DNA of 64,000 bases from Apteryx mantelli. Lineage: Eukaryota; Chordata; Aves; Apterygiformes; Apterygidae. Location of the stretch: contig NC_089979.1 in assembly GCF_036417845.1 (NCBI RefSeq), positions 30,128,958-30,192,957 of the forward strand, read 5' to 3'. Both the position numbers and the translations under genes were made by a program. Below are positions 40,601-50,375 of the stretch, one piece after another; the first letter of the stretch is position 1, and each line of letters begins with the position of its first letter. The notes below the pieces were generated by a model, which saw only the letters and a list, made by a program, of their open reading frames with translations, was not told where the DNA came from and did not search any database.

Positions 40601-43600
40601 AGGTCAGTCAGTAGAAAAGAGCTCTTTAAGCTAGATTTGCCAAAGGTGCCTTATCATTAAACTACATTCTCAAATACTTACCTATTACTTGGTCTTCATT
40701 ACAGCTACAACTAATTCAATCTGCTGGCTACATAAGGATCTGAACAAGTTCTTTTACAAAATAGATATCAAGTCCTGCCTCTCCTTTGTCCCTTGAGGTT
40801 CAGCTACTACTAATGCCTTTTTTTCTTGTCTTTTTTCTTTTCCCTCTTTTCTTCACCTTGATGCTTTCTTTATCCCTGTGTGCCATCAGGAATCCTTAAT
40901 ATAAGTGTCAGGGCTGCTAAGGGCAGAGGTGGATTTCAGATTAGTCTGAGCCTTCCAAATGGAAAATAGTGGCATGCTTCAGTTCTTGGTTTTGAGTTTA
41001 TTTTTTTTCTTCCTAATTATAACAACAGTAATGAAGAAAAAGCAAGAAATTAAGACTCATATCTGAGATCCTTCATACTGTGGTTAGAATTGCTAGGAAC
41101 ATTAAACATGAATTCTATATTTGGGATTGGCATTGTTTATTCCAAAAACGTATGGACCTGTATGGTCTTCCTGTATGGTCTTCCATGCAGGTGAACATCA
41201 ACTAGACAGCAAAAGGCACTGTTTTGCTGTGCATATTATTTACTAAGGATGTCATACTTTAATTTACCTTACAAGACCCTTGTCCAGAGGTCTTTGTTTT
41301 TGTACAAACTGCTCCTGGAGTCAAGTGGAATTTCCTAGTGCAGGCACTTATGGATACAGCATCAGACTCGCACTAAGGTTATGTTGCATGAAGTAGATTT
41401 TGCAAGTGACTGGCTTTAATTGAACTTAGTACCATTAATCATTTGATGTGTGAGTAGTGCTTCTGCAGAGGCAAACTTCCAGCAAGCCATTTAAATATAT
41501 GAGAGCAAAATGAACAAATCTTGTAGTTCTAGTCTCCCAGAAGCCTCTGCAGCTTTTCTTGTTGAGATATGTTGTTATTCAGCTATTTGAATATATCTTG
41601 CTCTTAATTTTTTCCTTTTTAATTATACAGGTGACAGCCATCTTTTCTTTGTGTGTTTAATTATCACAACATTAGGACTAATTTAATGCCATGTTCTTTA
41701 AAAAATATAAAATACAAAACAGCCTTTAAAACCATTAATACTGTTTTTACTCAGATTAAAGAGCTGCTAGGCATAAGTATTAAAACTGTAGAAAAATAGA
41801 AGTGAAAAATACAATCTTGCATTGAAAAAGTCTCAAGAAATATCACCTCTTTTAAATAACTCAAGAGTAATATTTAAGAGGGAGATGTTCCAGAACCTCA
41901 GTGCTAGTGGAACTGGGAAATTCCTACACAGCGTTGGAATAGGCTCTGGAGACCTGGACAGTATTTGACTGCGCTGCTGACTTGGAAATCCCAACCCCTG
42001 TCTTTCAGGTTCACCTGTGGATTACTGGCAGCTCCATCATGTTTCTTTGAACGTCACAAGTAAATTCCGGGTTCTGTTTCAAGGCATAAGAGGAACTGGC
42101 TTGTCAAACGGAGGCTTCTCTATTGATGACATCAATTTGTCAGAAACACAGTGTCCCCACCATGTCTGGCATATCAGAAATTTTACGCATCTCCTCAACA
42201 CAAGTCCTGTAGGGACAGCAGGAAGAATATACAGTCCACCTTTTTACTCCAGTGAAGGATATGCTTTTCAGGTTGGCTTGTATGTAAATGGTACCAGTGA
42301 TACCCCATTTAATTTGGCAATCTACTTGTACTTGATTTCTGGAGCAAACGATGATCAGTTGCAATGGCCCTGTGCATGGCTACAAGCTACCATGATTCTG
42401 CTGGACCAGCATCCTGATATTCGTCAAAGGATGTCAAACCAAAGAAGTGTAACAACAGATCCTCTAAAATTATTAGGTTAGTTAAAAACAGATGTGATAT
42501 CCAATACATATAAAACACAGCAAAAAGATAAGTAGTCAAATTTTCTGTTTGTGTAAATTAGTACAGTTTTTTAAGCTTCCAGAGAGTTACATTTGCTCAC
42601 AGTAACAATACAATTGGTCTACGGACAAGAAAAAATTGAACAAATAAGTAGGTTAAGCTGGGATTTCAGAGGTGATCTGCATAAGGAACAGGTGGGTCAT
42701 CCGCTCCTAAAATTTCTTCCATGTGCTCTGTAAAGATGCATTTATACATGCTGTAAGGAGAATGAAAGTTTTCCAGAAGGCTTGAAAAGAAAAATACTGA
42801 GTTAACAATATACACAGTTGATATCAGATAAAAGTGTAGCCATTAAACAAATTCCCTCCTTCCTGGTAAAGGGAACACTAGTGTCAGTACTAATCTCCAT
42901 ATGGACAAGGTACTGATTCACATTACATAATCTGTATTTGTTCAAGGTGTGACAAGATAAGGAGCAATTGTCCACAATAACATGGAAAGGAGGCAGTTTA
43001 GGCAAAGATATGACTCTGAGAACAGGGTAGGAGTCTCTGTATTATTAAAATAAAACCCCATATTCAGCACTGGATAAAGATTGGATTTAGGCCAAAAACA
43101 CTTGGTGCACTGATATAAGGGTTTTACCAAAAGAAACAGACTCTACCACTGCATTAGTTTCCTGGGCTTTCAGACAGTGACATTAACAGAGGAAGGAAGG
43201 CACCAAAATGTCTAAGTCACAGTATTATTAAAAAAAAACAAAACAAAACAAAAAACCTGTGATTTACATTAATTTTTCTGTGACAGTCTCTAATCGAAAA
43301 CAAAGCGTGGGTAATCTAGCATGACTAAATGGCCTCCCTTGTAAGTGAAAGGTTACATCCCCCACAGAGGGTTGATGTTTTCCCTATGATCTCTGCTGTT
43401 GTGGACACAGTGCTCAGCCCTTTTCCTTCCCTCATACCCTGGACTTTGCATTGTGTTTGCTCTCTGCCCCTTCTCCCTTGTTTATTCATACACTGCTGAT
43501 AGTCCAAGATTCCCGAGAGAAACCTTCTGACTCTTCTCTAACCAGGACAGACACTGGAACACGCAGTTTCTTCTCCTTGTGTGTGTCAGAGACTTTCATA

Positions 43601-46600
43601 GACAACCAGGCTCAGCTTTGAGATTCAGAACTGGGACTGATGGAGGGGACATCAGCAACCTGTGACCTTTCAGGTTGTTCAAGTACCTCTGGTCTACATC
43701 CAAAGGATGCTCTTTCTTGAGAAGCACTGAGTTAATACATTTTACAGATAATTCATGTGCTATTCGTCTTCTTGCCCACTACACTTTAAAGGAAATAAAA
43801 ATACAACAGTTTTTCAACTAGCGCTCTGATAACCTCATCTTCAGCAAACTCTTTTCTCGATACTTCAGACCAAATACAGACATAGAAGTAGTTAATTGGC
43901 TTGTGCATCTCATCATTGTGAAATCTCAGACAAAAAATCTACAAATATTATAGGCAGGTTCAGCATTGCTCCTAATTCCTGGCTTTCACATAACTTATCT
44001 GCTTTTCCGTATTCATAATATCCGTGAGCAAATAAGTAGAGGCAAGCAAAGTTAGTTGTTGAGAGAAGCCTTAGTTCTACTCTGTAGCAAAGATTATCCA
44101 AGAAAAGTGGGACCCTTTCAAGAAAAAAACTCTCGAGCGGCCCCACATTCACATGCAGTTCATTTTTTCCAGATTCCTCATCAAATTATTTTTGGGATAG
44201 ACCAGACAAAGTGGGATCAACAGCTTATTTTCCCAATGGAACTGCATTCATGAGAGGTCCAGGAAGTGGAACAAGTGCATTCTTAACTCATCAGAGACTT
44301 AGAAGCCGCAACTTTATTAAAGAAGATGGTGTTTATATTCTTTTAACAATAGAAGGTATGAAAACATTGAGGCAGCTGATGTTGTTTGTAACACAATAAA
44401 TATACAGTGTGACATACTAAGTCACTAGTGCTGTAGATATAAATACACATGATGTACTCATATATGAACAGTTTTGGGGAGTCAGTGGGACTACTCATGT
44501 TGCTAAAGTCAAATCATTTTCTTAAATCTGTGTGTTGCCTAAATATGTGTATATCTACTGTGTAATCCATTAATGTCACGTGTAGGTTAAAATCTAGTTG
44601 TATAGTATGATGCTACTCCTGTATGAAATATTTTTAACAGAATATTTTGAATAAAATTGTCTGTTTCTGAAAAATGTAAAAGTCAATTTTCAACAAACAG
44701 CATGCTCCTGAAAGTTAAAAAGGCTAGTTATTTATTTATTATACCAGATGAAGACAATTTAGAATAATTCACAGGTTCTTTTTCTCTTTATTATTAGAAC
44801 TTACCATTAGAATAAGAGAAAAAATAGCATAGAGTGAAAACTTTGTATCTTTTTGTTTTTCTCATGCAGATATATCACATCTACTGTCAACTCAGCCAAG
44901 TGTTTCACCCACCTTTGTTATGAATACTTCCAGTGCCAACACTATCAGGCCTACCTCCACCACCGCCTCCACCACCAAGTCCACCGCCTCCACCGCCAAG
45001 TCCAGTGCCACCACCGCCAAGTCCACCGCCTCCACCGCCAAGCCCACCACTACCACCAAGCCCACCACTAGACCTACCACCACCACAACACCTGTCACAA
45101 CAACCTCTGTCATCCTGCCTGAACCCCCAGAGACAGATATTCTGGATTCCTGTCCAGACAACCCTTGTGAAAATGACGGCATTTGCATTATTGTAGATAA
45201 AACACCCGTGTGCAGGTAACTGTCTTTATTCACTCTCAAATACAATTTGTTGACAAGTAATGAAAGCCTTTACTAGAATAAATCTTTGTTCCTAATGAAA
45301 GGAAAGATAAACTATAGTTAATTAAGGTAAACATTTCCAACTGCTACTGCAAGAGACTAAACTTACAACCAGCCTGGGCAACACAGAAGTTCCTAGACTC
45401 GACATTTGACTCTTTTGAAGTATTCTGCTTGACTTACCTATAAATTATATCTAAAACATACTTATTATTTTCAGTAATGTATTAGTCCAATATTATAAAA
45501 TGGACTATACTTCTTAGAAATCCCTACAGCCAAATTTAAAGGATATAAGAGTTAAGCATAAATGCAGATGAAAGAAATTGGCATTTATATCACTAGAAAA
45601 TACTTTTTAATATCTCTTAGTCAGGAAGTCAACAAAGGCATTAGTTCAGAATTTGGTTCATAAATATCATGTAGTGCAAATCATGACCATGAATTACCAA
45701 AGTGTTGCAGCTTGCCTTTGAAACTAGCGATGAAGGCTGAGAACTAAAAAGATTGTTTGACCTGGAAGAAAATGAATAACAGCTTTTATTTAATTCTCTG
45801 TGGATTCACTTATATAACCCACCTGGTGATTAGTATTGTTCCAGCTCTCAGATGAAGTCTGAGGCTGAAGATAGTAACAATGTACTGTGAAGTTGTGCCA
45901 AGGCAGGTAGACTGCGGGAGTGCTGCGAGGCAAATGTCTAAAGGCCGAGAACAACAAGAGGCAGTATGACTCATTAAGTGTTATATCTCCCCATTTAGAA
46001 ACCTTTTAAAAACAATTCTGTAAGGGGGCTTGTGCAGCACATCAGAAATGGGTCGTGAAAATGTCAAGAAGCTGTTCCAAGAAGAAGAAGAAAACAATAT
46101 CATGCAGAACATTATGCTTGATTTCGAAGTTTTGAAAACAAAATGTTATTTTCTAACATCTCTGAACTCTTTGAAGCGCTAGTGCATATGTGACCTATTT
46201 TCCTTCATTAAGAAGTTGTGACCTCAATTTCCCCTCTGATTTCTTATTGGGAAGACTAGAAGGGATATGATGCATAACTCCCAGTTTAAGCCTGATCACA
46301 CAAAGTCCCCCAATAGCCAATAATGTTGCAGTGCACTGCAAATAGATTCATTTTCAGGGTGGAGAACATAGTTTTGAATAAATGGTGTAGACAGGAACTA
46401 TAGAAAAACAATAACATAAGGCACAATCAGGGTTAAAAAAGATAGAGACAGGTGAGAACTCAGCTGCATTGCACATATATGTTTTTTCAGTTAGATCATT
46501 GGGACCATCACATGTTCACTGTATAATGCTTTTTAGGATTAAACAACCTCCAAGCCTTGATTCCTTCACCCTATCCAGCATCACTGTCAGCTCCAAAGTA

Positions 46601-48723
46601 GGTGTTGGTGTTGGAATTCTCCCACATAAGTTTTGGTTCAGCTGCCATCTGGTCAGGGATGCTTTGAGAGTTTGGGCTGTGGTCTTCATCCCATTTACCT
46701 CACAAGGTTTAATTGCTGCATAAGATGAGCTGAGAATTAAAAAAAAAAAAAAGAGGAATCAGAAGCATGAAGTTTGCTAGAGGATGGTAAATATGACTTG
46801 ATTGGATAACAATAGCAGTGTAAAGTTTCTGGACCAATTCCACTAGGATTTTATTCAACTCCTCACTATAAAGGCTTTTTTAAAATTGACTGAGTGAAGG
46901 AAATAGAACATTGTGTAAAAGCTGAGCATGACAAAAGGCAGAATTGCATCAGGATAAGAAGGTGAATTGGTAATACTACAAGCAAATACTGCAGTGATAG
47001 GAGTCCTCGTAACAGTATCAATTTCATGGAGTAGGAAATGAGTTTTCTAACAACAAAAGTGCTATAAACTTAAAGGAAAAGGAAGCAGATAAGTGGAGTG
47101 AGTGATCTACAGGGCCTCTCTATTGGTAGCTGAAGATGACCATTCTGTGGCAGTGGCTTTATAGACCAGCTGCAGCTATGCCTTAAACAATCAAAAGGAT
47201 CAGGCTGGTATCTGGATTTTCCCACAAAGGGTCCCTGTGAATAGACAACCTGTAGAACAGGGGAAAGCTGAAGGGAAAGTAGCAAATCCAGATGCATATC
47301 TGTAAGGAGAGGAGGCCACTCATGACAACTTTAAAATAGAAGTCCATTTTAAGATAGTTTCATGATGATTTAGAATATGGAAACAGTCCATCAGGGATAA
47401 CAATTTTTTAATTAGCCCTCTTCATTCCTTTAACCTTTAGATGACACTACATGTTTGTTCTTTTATTTTGTAGATGTCCAGCAGGTGATGATTGGTGGTA
47501 CATGGGAGAAAAGTGTGAGAGGAAAGGCTCAGCTCAAGAAAATATTGTAATAGCTGTTTCTTCAACCATAACTGTATTTGTTGTTATGCTTATTGTCACT
47601 ATCACAAGCGTAGTGTGCCTTAAAAAGAAATACAGCCAAGGAAAGGAAAACAGGGAGAGCCTGACTCTAGAAGAAGTAAGTATTTTGCCTCTTTCATCAA
47701 AGATATAGATACTTTCTAAAAGTCTTTTTGCAAAAAAAAAGAAACAAACAACCTTCTCCCAAACAACAGCACTGATTTCTTGCATTAGGAACAGTCAAAT
47801 TCAGTAAAAAGTAAATTGGAGGAATTGGAGATTTTTTTAAGTCTGGAGACTCTAACTTAGGAATTAAAAAACTCTATTAAATGCAAACAACAAAAAGCCA
47901 GTTCATTCAAATGTGCCCCCACCACTCTATCTGCCCTGATGGCATCCCACATTAAGTGGGAGAGTGTGAGTAAATGTGCTGATTTTCAATTTTTAACTGA
48001 CTCTGTCTTTTGCTTAGTGGACTTGCATTTCACCTATTACTGCATTTTATACTGAAGCTCGCACCTTAAAACACCTGGATCACTGTATAGTGGTTAAAAA
48101 AATAAAAAACCCACAAAGCAAAACAAATCAAACCCCGAAACCCCAAACAAAAAGCAAATCTGAAAAACAGTTTCTCTGTTCAATGGCCGTTCTTTTTGCA
48201 AGGGACAAAGTAGCCATAAAAGCCAAGGTCTAGGGAGAGGTAAAGGAAGGCAGCAGGTTAGAACTATTCTGATGTCTGAATCAGAAGGTAGTGAGTGTAA
48301 GAGATATTTTGGCAGTTTTTGATAAGAAGTTTCATAAAGTCTCAGGCATCCAGACTCTTCTTTAAATCCTCTGATTTCCAAGTCATTCTTGGAAAGAGCA
48401 AGAATGACATAACTTAGAGGGACTCACAAGATACAGGAGAAATTTTGTAAGTGAATTGAAAAGGAACTGCCTTCCATTCCTCTCTCACTGCCATTTTGTA
48501 TTTTGTCCGAATATTCTGTGTGTGATGTTCTGTTGAGGTGCAGTATGTCTGCCCATTGTCTCACACCTAGCACTGTTACTTTATGTCTTTCCAATAAATT
48601 ATTTTGGTTTCTTTCCAAGTAATGCTCTCACATTATACACATATTTCCCTTCCACACACACTTGTCTCTCAGGATGTGATTTTTTTTTTTTTCTTCCCCA
48701 TTTAGAGTAAAACAACCTTCTGA
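22567..48723 (+). CDS. MEP1B: MEP1B, meprin A subunit beta (15 coding exons)
   Basis: Meprin beta is a brush-border zinc metalloprotease of the astacin family that cleaves next to acidic residues in substrates such as mucin 2, procollagens and cytokines. Fifteen GT-AG exons join without a frame break into 785 codons; human has 701. In order: signal peptide (1-21); propeptide with the FEGD aspartate-switch Asp54; an activation Arg63-Asn64 junction; astacin domain with [11 protein letters not shown] at 154-164 and Met-turn SVMHY at 209-213; MAM domain (about C267-C429); MATH/TRAF domain (about 430-597); Ser/Thr-rich stalk (598-690); EGF module (C692, C697, C703, C712, C714, C727); transmembrane helix (about 737-762); and a short tail. 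Catalytic residues are intact. The excess length over human lies almost entirely in the stalk. Product identity is very secure. Confidence 0.97.
26958..27115 (+). repeat. MIR-like SINE remnant in MEP1B intron 1
   Basis: A diverged block shows the MIR order of landmarks: an acctgggctc box, then ctgtgcgac, then a pyrimidine-rich ctctccatcctcag followed by an aacatggaaatg end. Similarity is by eye to the remembered consensus; heavy divergence makes the limits approximate. Confidence 0.45.
27519..27537 (+). CDS. MEP1B: MEP1B exon 2, 19-base micro-exon
   Basis: Acceptor ctcgccag|ctt, donor gactg|gtgagt. Encodes LTPETT plus one base, matching the short ATPE-type segment after the human signal peptide. 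Its size makes it easy to miss in automated annotation. Confidence 0.85.
27719..27769 (+). CDS. MEP1B: MEP1B exon 3, propeptide
   Basis: Acceptor tttttcag|aaa. Encodes the conserved [15 protein letters not shown] propeptide segment. The donor gaag|gttttc is weak, but the phase and the family match fix it. Confidence 0.92.
27876..27919 (+). CDS. MEP1B: MEP1B exon 4, aspartate switch
   Basis: Acceptor cctttag|ctt, donor gatggg|gtgagt. Encodes [15 protein letters not shown]; the FEGD Asp54 is the family's zinc-blocking residue in the zymogen. Confidence 0.94.
28963..29041 (+). CDS. MEP1B: MEP1B exon 5, start of protease domain
   Basis: Acceptor tttttcag|atg, donor agcctgg|gtacag. Contains the activation junction (ERNSIIG, cleavage expected after Arg63) and the first astacin strand with [12 protein letters not shown]. 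Confidence 0.96.
29774..29891 (+). CDS. MEP1B: MEP1B exon 6, astacin domain
   Basis: Acceptor ctttgcag|aaa, donor agtgg|gtaaga. Carries the astacin [10 protein letters not shown] segment, whose Cys pairs in the family fold. It ends two bases into Gly125. Confidence 0.96.
29983..30005. repeat. A-run (23 A) in MEP1B intron 6
   Basis: Uninterrupted poly-A about 90 bases after exon 6. It may be a retroposon tail, but no attached element was recognised. Confidence 0.8.
34197..34375 (+). CDS. MEP1B: MEP1B exon 7, catalytic zinc site
   Basis: Acceptor aatattag|ttg, donor gtctg|gtaagt. Encodes the zinc-binding helix [20 protein letters not shown] (H154, E155, H158, H164). The preceding intron is 4.3 kb. 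Confidence 0.97.
35480..35698 (+). CDS. MEP1B: MEP1B exon 8, Met-turn
   Basis: Acceptor ctttttag|gta, donor actgct|gtgagt. Encodes [10 protein letters not shown] with the Met-turn Met211 and zinc-neighbouring Tyr213, and closes the astacin domain at LNQLYNC. Confidence 0.97.
36494..36515. repeat. (TG)11 microsatellite in MEP1B intron 8
   Basis: Eleven perfect TG dinucleotides, a likely polymorphic marker. Nothing suggests a regulatory role. Confidence 0.9.
38885..39037 (+). CDS. MEP1B: MEP1B exon 9, MAM domain start
   Basis: Acceptor gttctag|cct after a 20-base T run, donor gcaaag|gtatga. Encodes [18 protein letters not shown], the MAM opening with its two conserved Cys. Confidence 0.96.
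39825..40040 (+). CDS. MEP1B: MEP1B exon 10, MAM domain
   Basis: Acceptor ttgacag|att, donor ataagag|gtacgg. Encodes the conserved [20 protein letters not shown] core of MAM and an N-glycosylation sequon (NGT). Confidence 0.96.
42009..42476 (+). CDS. MEP1B: MEP1B exon 11, MAM end and MATH domain
   Basis: The largest coding exon (468 bases; acceptor ctttcag|gtt, donor attag|gttagt). Encodes the MAM end ([12 protein letters not shown]) and the start of MATH, including HIRNFT and [14 protein letters not shown]. The final LKLLG before the donor departs from human, which could reflect a shifted donor. Confidence 0.94.
44173..44355 (+). CDS. MEP1B: MEP1B exon 12, MATH domain end
   Basis: Acceptor ttttccag|att, donor agaag|gtatga. 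Encodes the conserved [11 protein letters not shown] and [11 protein letters not shown] segments and the last MATH strand (YILLTIE). Confidence 0.96.
44870..45215 (+). CDS. MEP1B: MEP1B exon 13, mucin-like stalk and EGF start
   Basis: Acceptor catgcag|ata, donor gtgcag|gtaact. After DISHLLSTQ the exon encodes about 80 residues dominated by Thr, Ser, Pro, Ala and Lys, then the first EGF cysteines (C692, C697, C703, C712). The corresponding human segment is about 43 residues, against 115 here. In human this region carries O-glycans and, as I recall, the site of ectodomain shedding, so the expansion may alter reach and cleavage. The frame stays open through the repeat. Confidence 0.95.
44959..45042 (+). 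repeat. MEP1B: Coding 21-bp minisatellite, 4 copies
   Basis: Four 21-base units encode heptads ending in Lys: [28 protein letters not shown] (residues 628-655). Copies 2 and 4 are identical at the DNA level. A Thr-rich tract with shorter PTTTTK-like units continues to about 45,105. Because the unit is a multiple of three, copy changes keep frame. Confidence 0.9.
47474..47675 (+). CDS. MEP1B: MEP1B exon 14, EGF end and membrane anchor
   Basis: Acceptor ttttgtag|atg, donor gaagaa|gtaagt. Encodes [15 protein letters not shown], a 26-residue hydrophobic helix (about 737-762) and a basic LKKKY stop-transfer sequence, so the protein is a type I membrane protein. Confidence 0.96.
48706..48723 (+). 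CDS. MEP1B: MEP1B terminal coding exon
   Basis: Acceptor cccatttag|agt after a 12-T tract. Only five codons (SKTTF) and the stop; the human protein also ends in Phe. It was placed here because the phase fits and a polyadenylation signal follows at 48,845. A different final exon remains possible. Confidence 0.75.
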   Translation, partial: SKTTF

Positions 48724-48870
48724 AGATACTGAAAACAAGCACCAAAAACTCAAGGTGGACATCACTGAAAAACCACAACGACATCTTTATTCTTCCTGTT
48801 ATCATTATCCCAGCCATCATGCTAAATGTTTGTAAAGTCTGGAAAATAAAGCACCATCTGGATAAAATAC
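48724..48870 (+). other. MEP1B: MEP1B 3' UTR
   Basis: Short untranslated tail after the stop. The end is inferred from the AATAAA hexamer at 48,845-48,850, which puts cleavage at roughly 48,865-48,875. Confidence 0.7.
48845..48850 (+). terminator. MEP1B: MEP1B polyadenylation signal AATAAA
   Basis: Canonical hexamer 122 bases after the stop, followed within 50 bases by a GT-rich stretch (ctgttgtgtgta around 48,899), which supports use as the 3' end. Confidence 0.75.
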
Positions 48871-49563
48871 TCTGCTAAAGCCAGTGAAGTGTCTGACACT
48901 GTTGTGTGTAGGCATGCAATGGAGAAAGATGGAAATATGTTGTGTGACATGCCTGCTTTGTGCTTTAAGTCTACCTGAACATGAAGAAAACACATAAAAT
49001 TACATCCTGGCTTCCAATGAACACAGCGAAGTCTAGGCTTGCCATCTTATCATGATGTTTTGACCTTTAATATCAGGGAACTGCAGTCTGTAGTCAAGGG
49101 GGATCTGCCAGCCTTGAGTTCTGCAATAGTTTTCACATAACAGTATGTGGAACGGGAGAGCATTGGGTTCATTAAGTTACTTGGTTAAGGACTATTTGGT
49201 ATAAAAGAAATAACAAGGGAAGTGATCAATTAAATGCACAGACACACAGACATTAATGACCAGGTGATAACAGAGGCAATAATGAAGACCAGAACTCTTT
49301 GGCCACTGACTAATCAGCCATTAAGGGAACTACTGAGGCATAGCCTTGAAGATGGTCAGCCTGAACTACATATTGTAGCTGATAAGGGGGAAATGCGATT
49401 ATCATGAGTATTATGGGATATTTGGGGCAGGACTGTGAAACTTATTATGGGATATCAGAAAGGTCTTGTGGGTTTATGTAAAACTTATGTTTTGGGAAAG
49501 GGCTAAAGGTGGGGAAAGAGGAGGATCAGGGTAGAGTGGGGCGGAACAAGCATGGGAAAATGG

Positions 49564-49915
49564 AGCCAGCGACTGGAGAGACCAGCGTGCAAAAGAGGTC
49601 TGGGGGCCAGCAAACGGAGATGACACCACAGGTCTTAAGGCCTGTGTGCCAGCAACCAGAGGGCCTGGCATGCAGGAGAGGTCTGTGGGTCAATAATTGG
49701 AGAGACCATGGGTCATGGGGCTTGTAGGTCTAAGTGCTAGTGACTGGAGGCACTGGGGTGTGCGTATACATGTGTGGTGAAAGGTCTAGGTGCCAGCAAC
49801 TGCAGAAGAGGCCATAGGTCTGTCTGTCAGCAACTGAAGAGATCAGGGTGTATGCTTATGTGAGAGAGGTCTAACTTCCAGCAACTGGGAGACCTGGCTG
49901 TGCTTATATTCCCCC
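49564..49915 (+). repeat. Degenerate tandem repeat with GTCT...CAGCAACTGGAGA core
   Basis: Seven successive units begin with GTCT at 49,598, 49,632, 49,681, 49,728, 49,783, 49,818 and 49,869, with a partial unit before them from 49,564. Most continue with a diverged tgccagcaactggagag. Unit lengths fall into two classes, about 34-35 and 47-55 bases, the longer ones adding a tgtgtgc/tatgtg insert. It is an old, diverged minisatellite or an internal part of an unrecognised element. Confidence 0.75.
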
Positions 49916-49944
49916 CAGTGAATGTAATTCTCTGTCTGTATATG

Positions 49945-50375
49945 TGCAATTTGCTCGGAAACTTCAAGCTAGACTAGCCAGTGAGATGGAGGAGACTCAC
50001 ATCTGGAAAGACTCAAGGTCTGAACCAATGGCTAGGTACAGGCCCCAGGGTCTGGGCATGGCTATTAGGGGACTGAGAGTCCATGATAGTAGTCACGGGA
50101 TCTGTGATTGCAGAAGTGCTTGTGAAATGAATGTGTGAGTGTATGCATCTTTTTCATTAGCAAACATCAAGCTGCGCTAGCTGGCGAGTAGGAGGTGACC
50201 TGCATACCAGGTAGGGGCTCTACATCTGGACATAAGTATTAGATGGATTTAGAGACTGTATTGATATTCAAGGGGTCCAGGCACATGGGTGTGCTGGAGA
50301 ATGTAAAGAGTGAGGGCCTGTGTGTTTTCACTAGAGAACCTGAATTCTGATCAGCTGGAGAGGAGGAAAAGGACT
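49945..50375 (+). repeat. Longer-period degenerate repeats
   Basis: Three related blocks start near 49,945, 50,155 and 50,330. Each has an 'aaacttcaagctagactagccagtgag' type core (broken and diverged between copies) followed by a purine-rich ggagg. Spacing is about 205 and 175 bases. They directly continue the shorter-period array, suggesting a higher-order satellite-like region. Confidence 0.5.

Noticed and set aside
44892-45245. 117-codon Val/Gly-rich minus-strand frame and 87-codon poly-Pro plus frame
   Set aside because: Both are shadow readings of the MEP1B Thr/Ser repeat exon.
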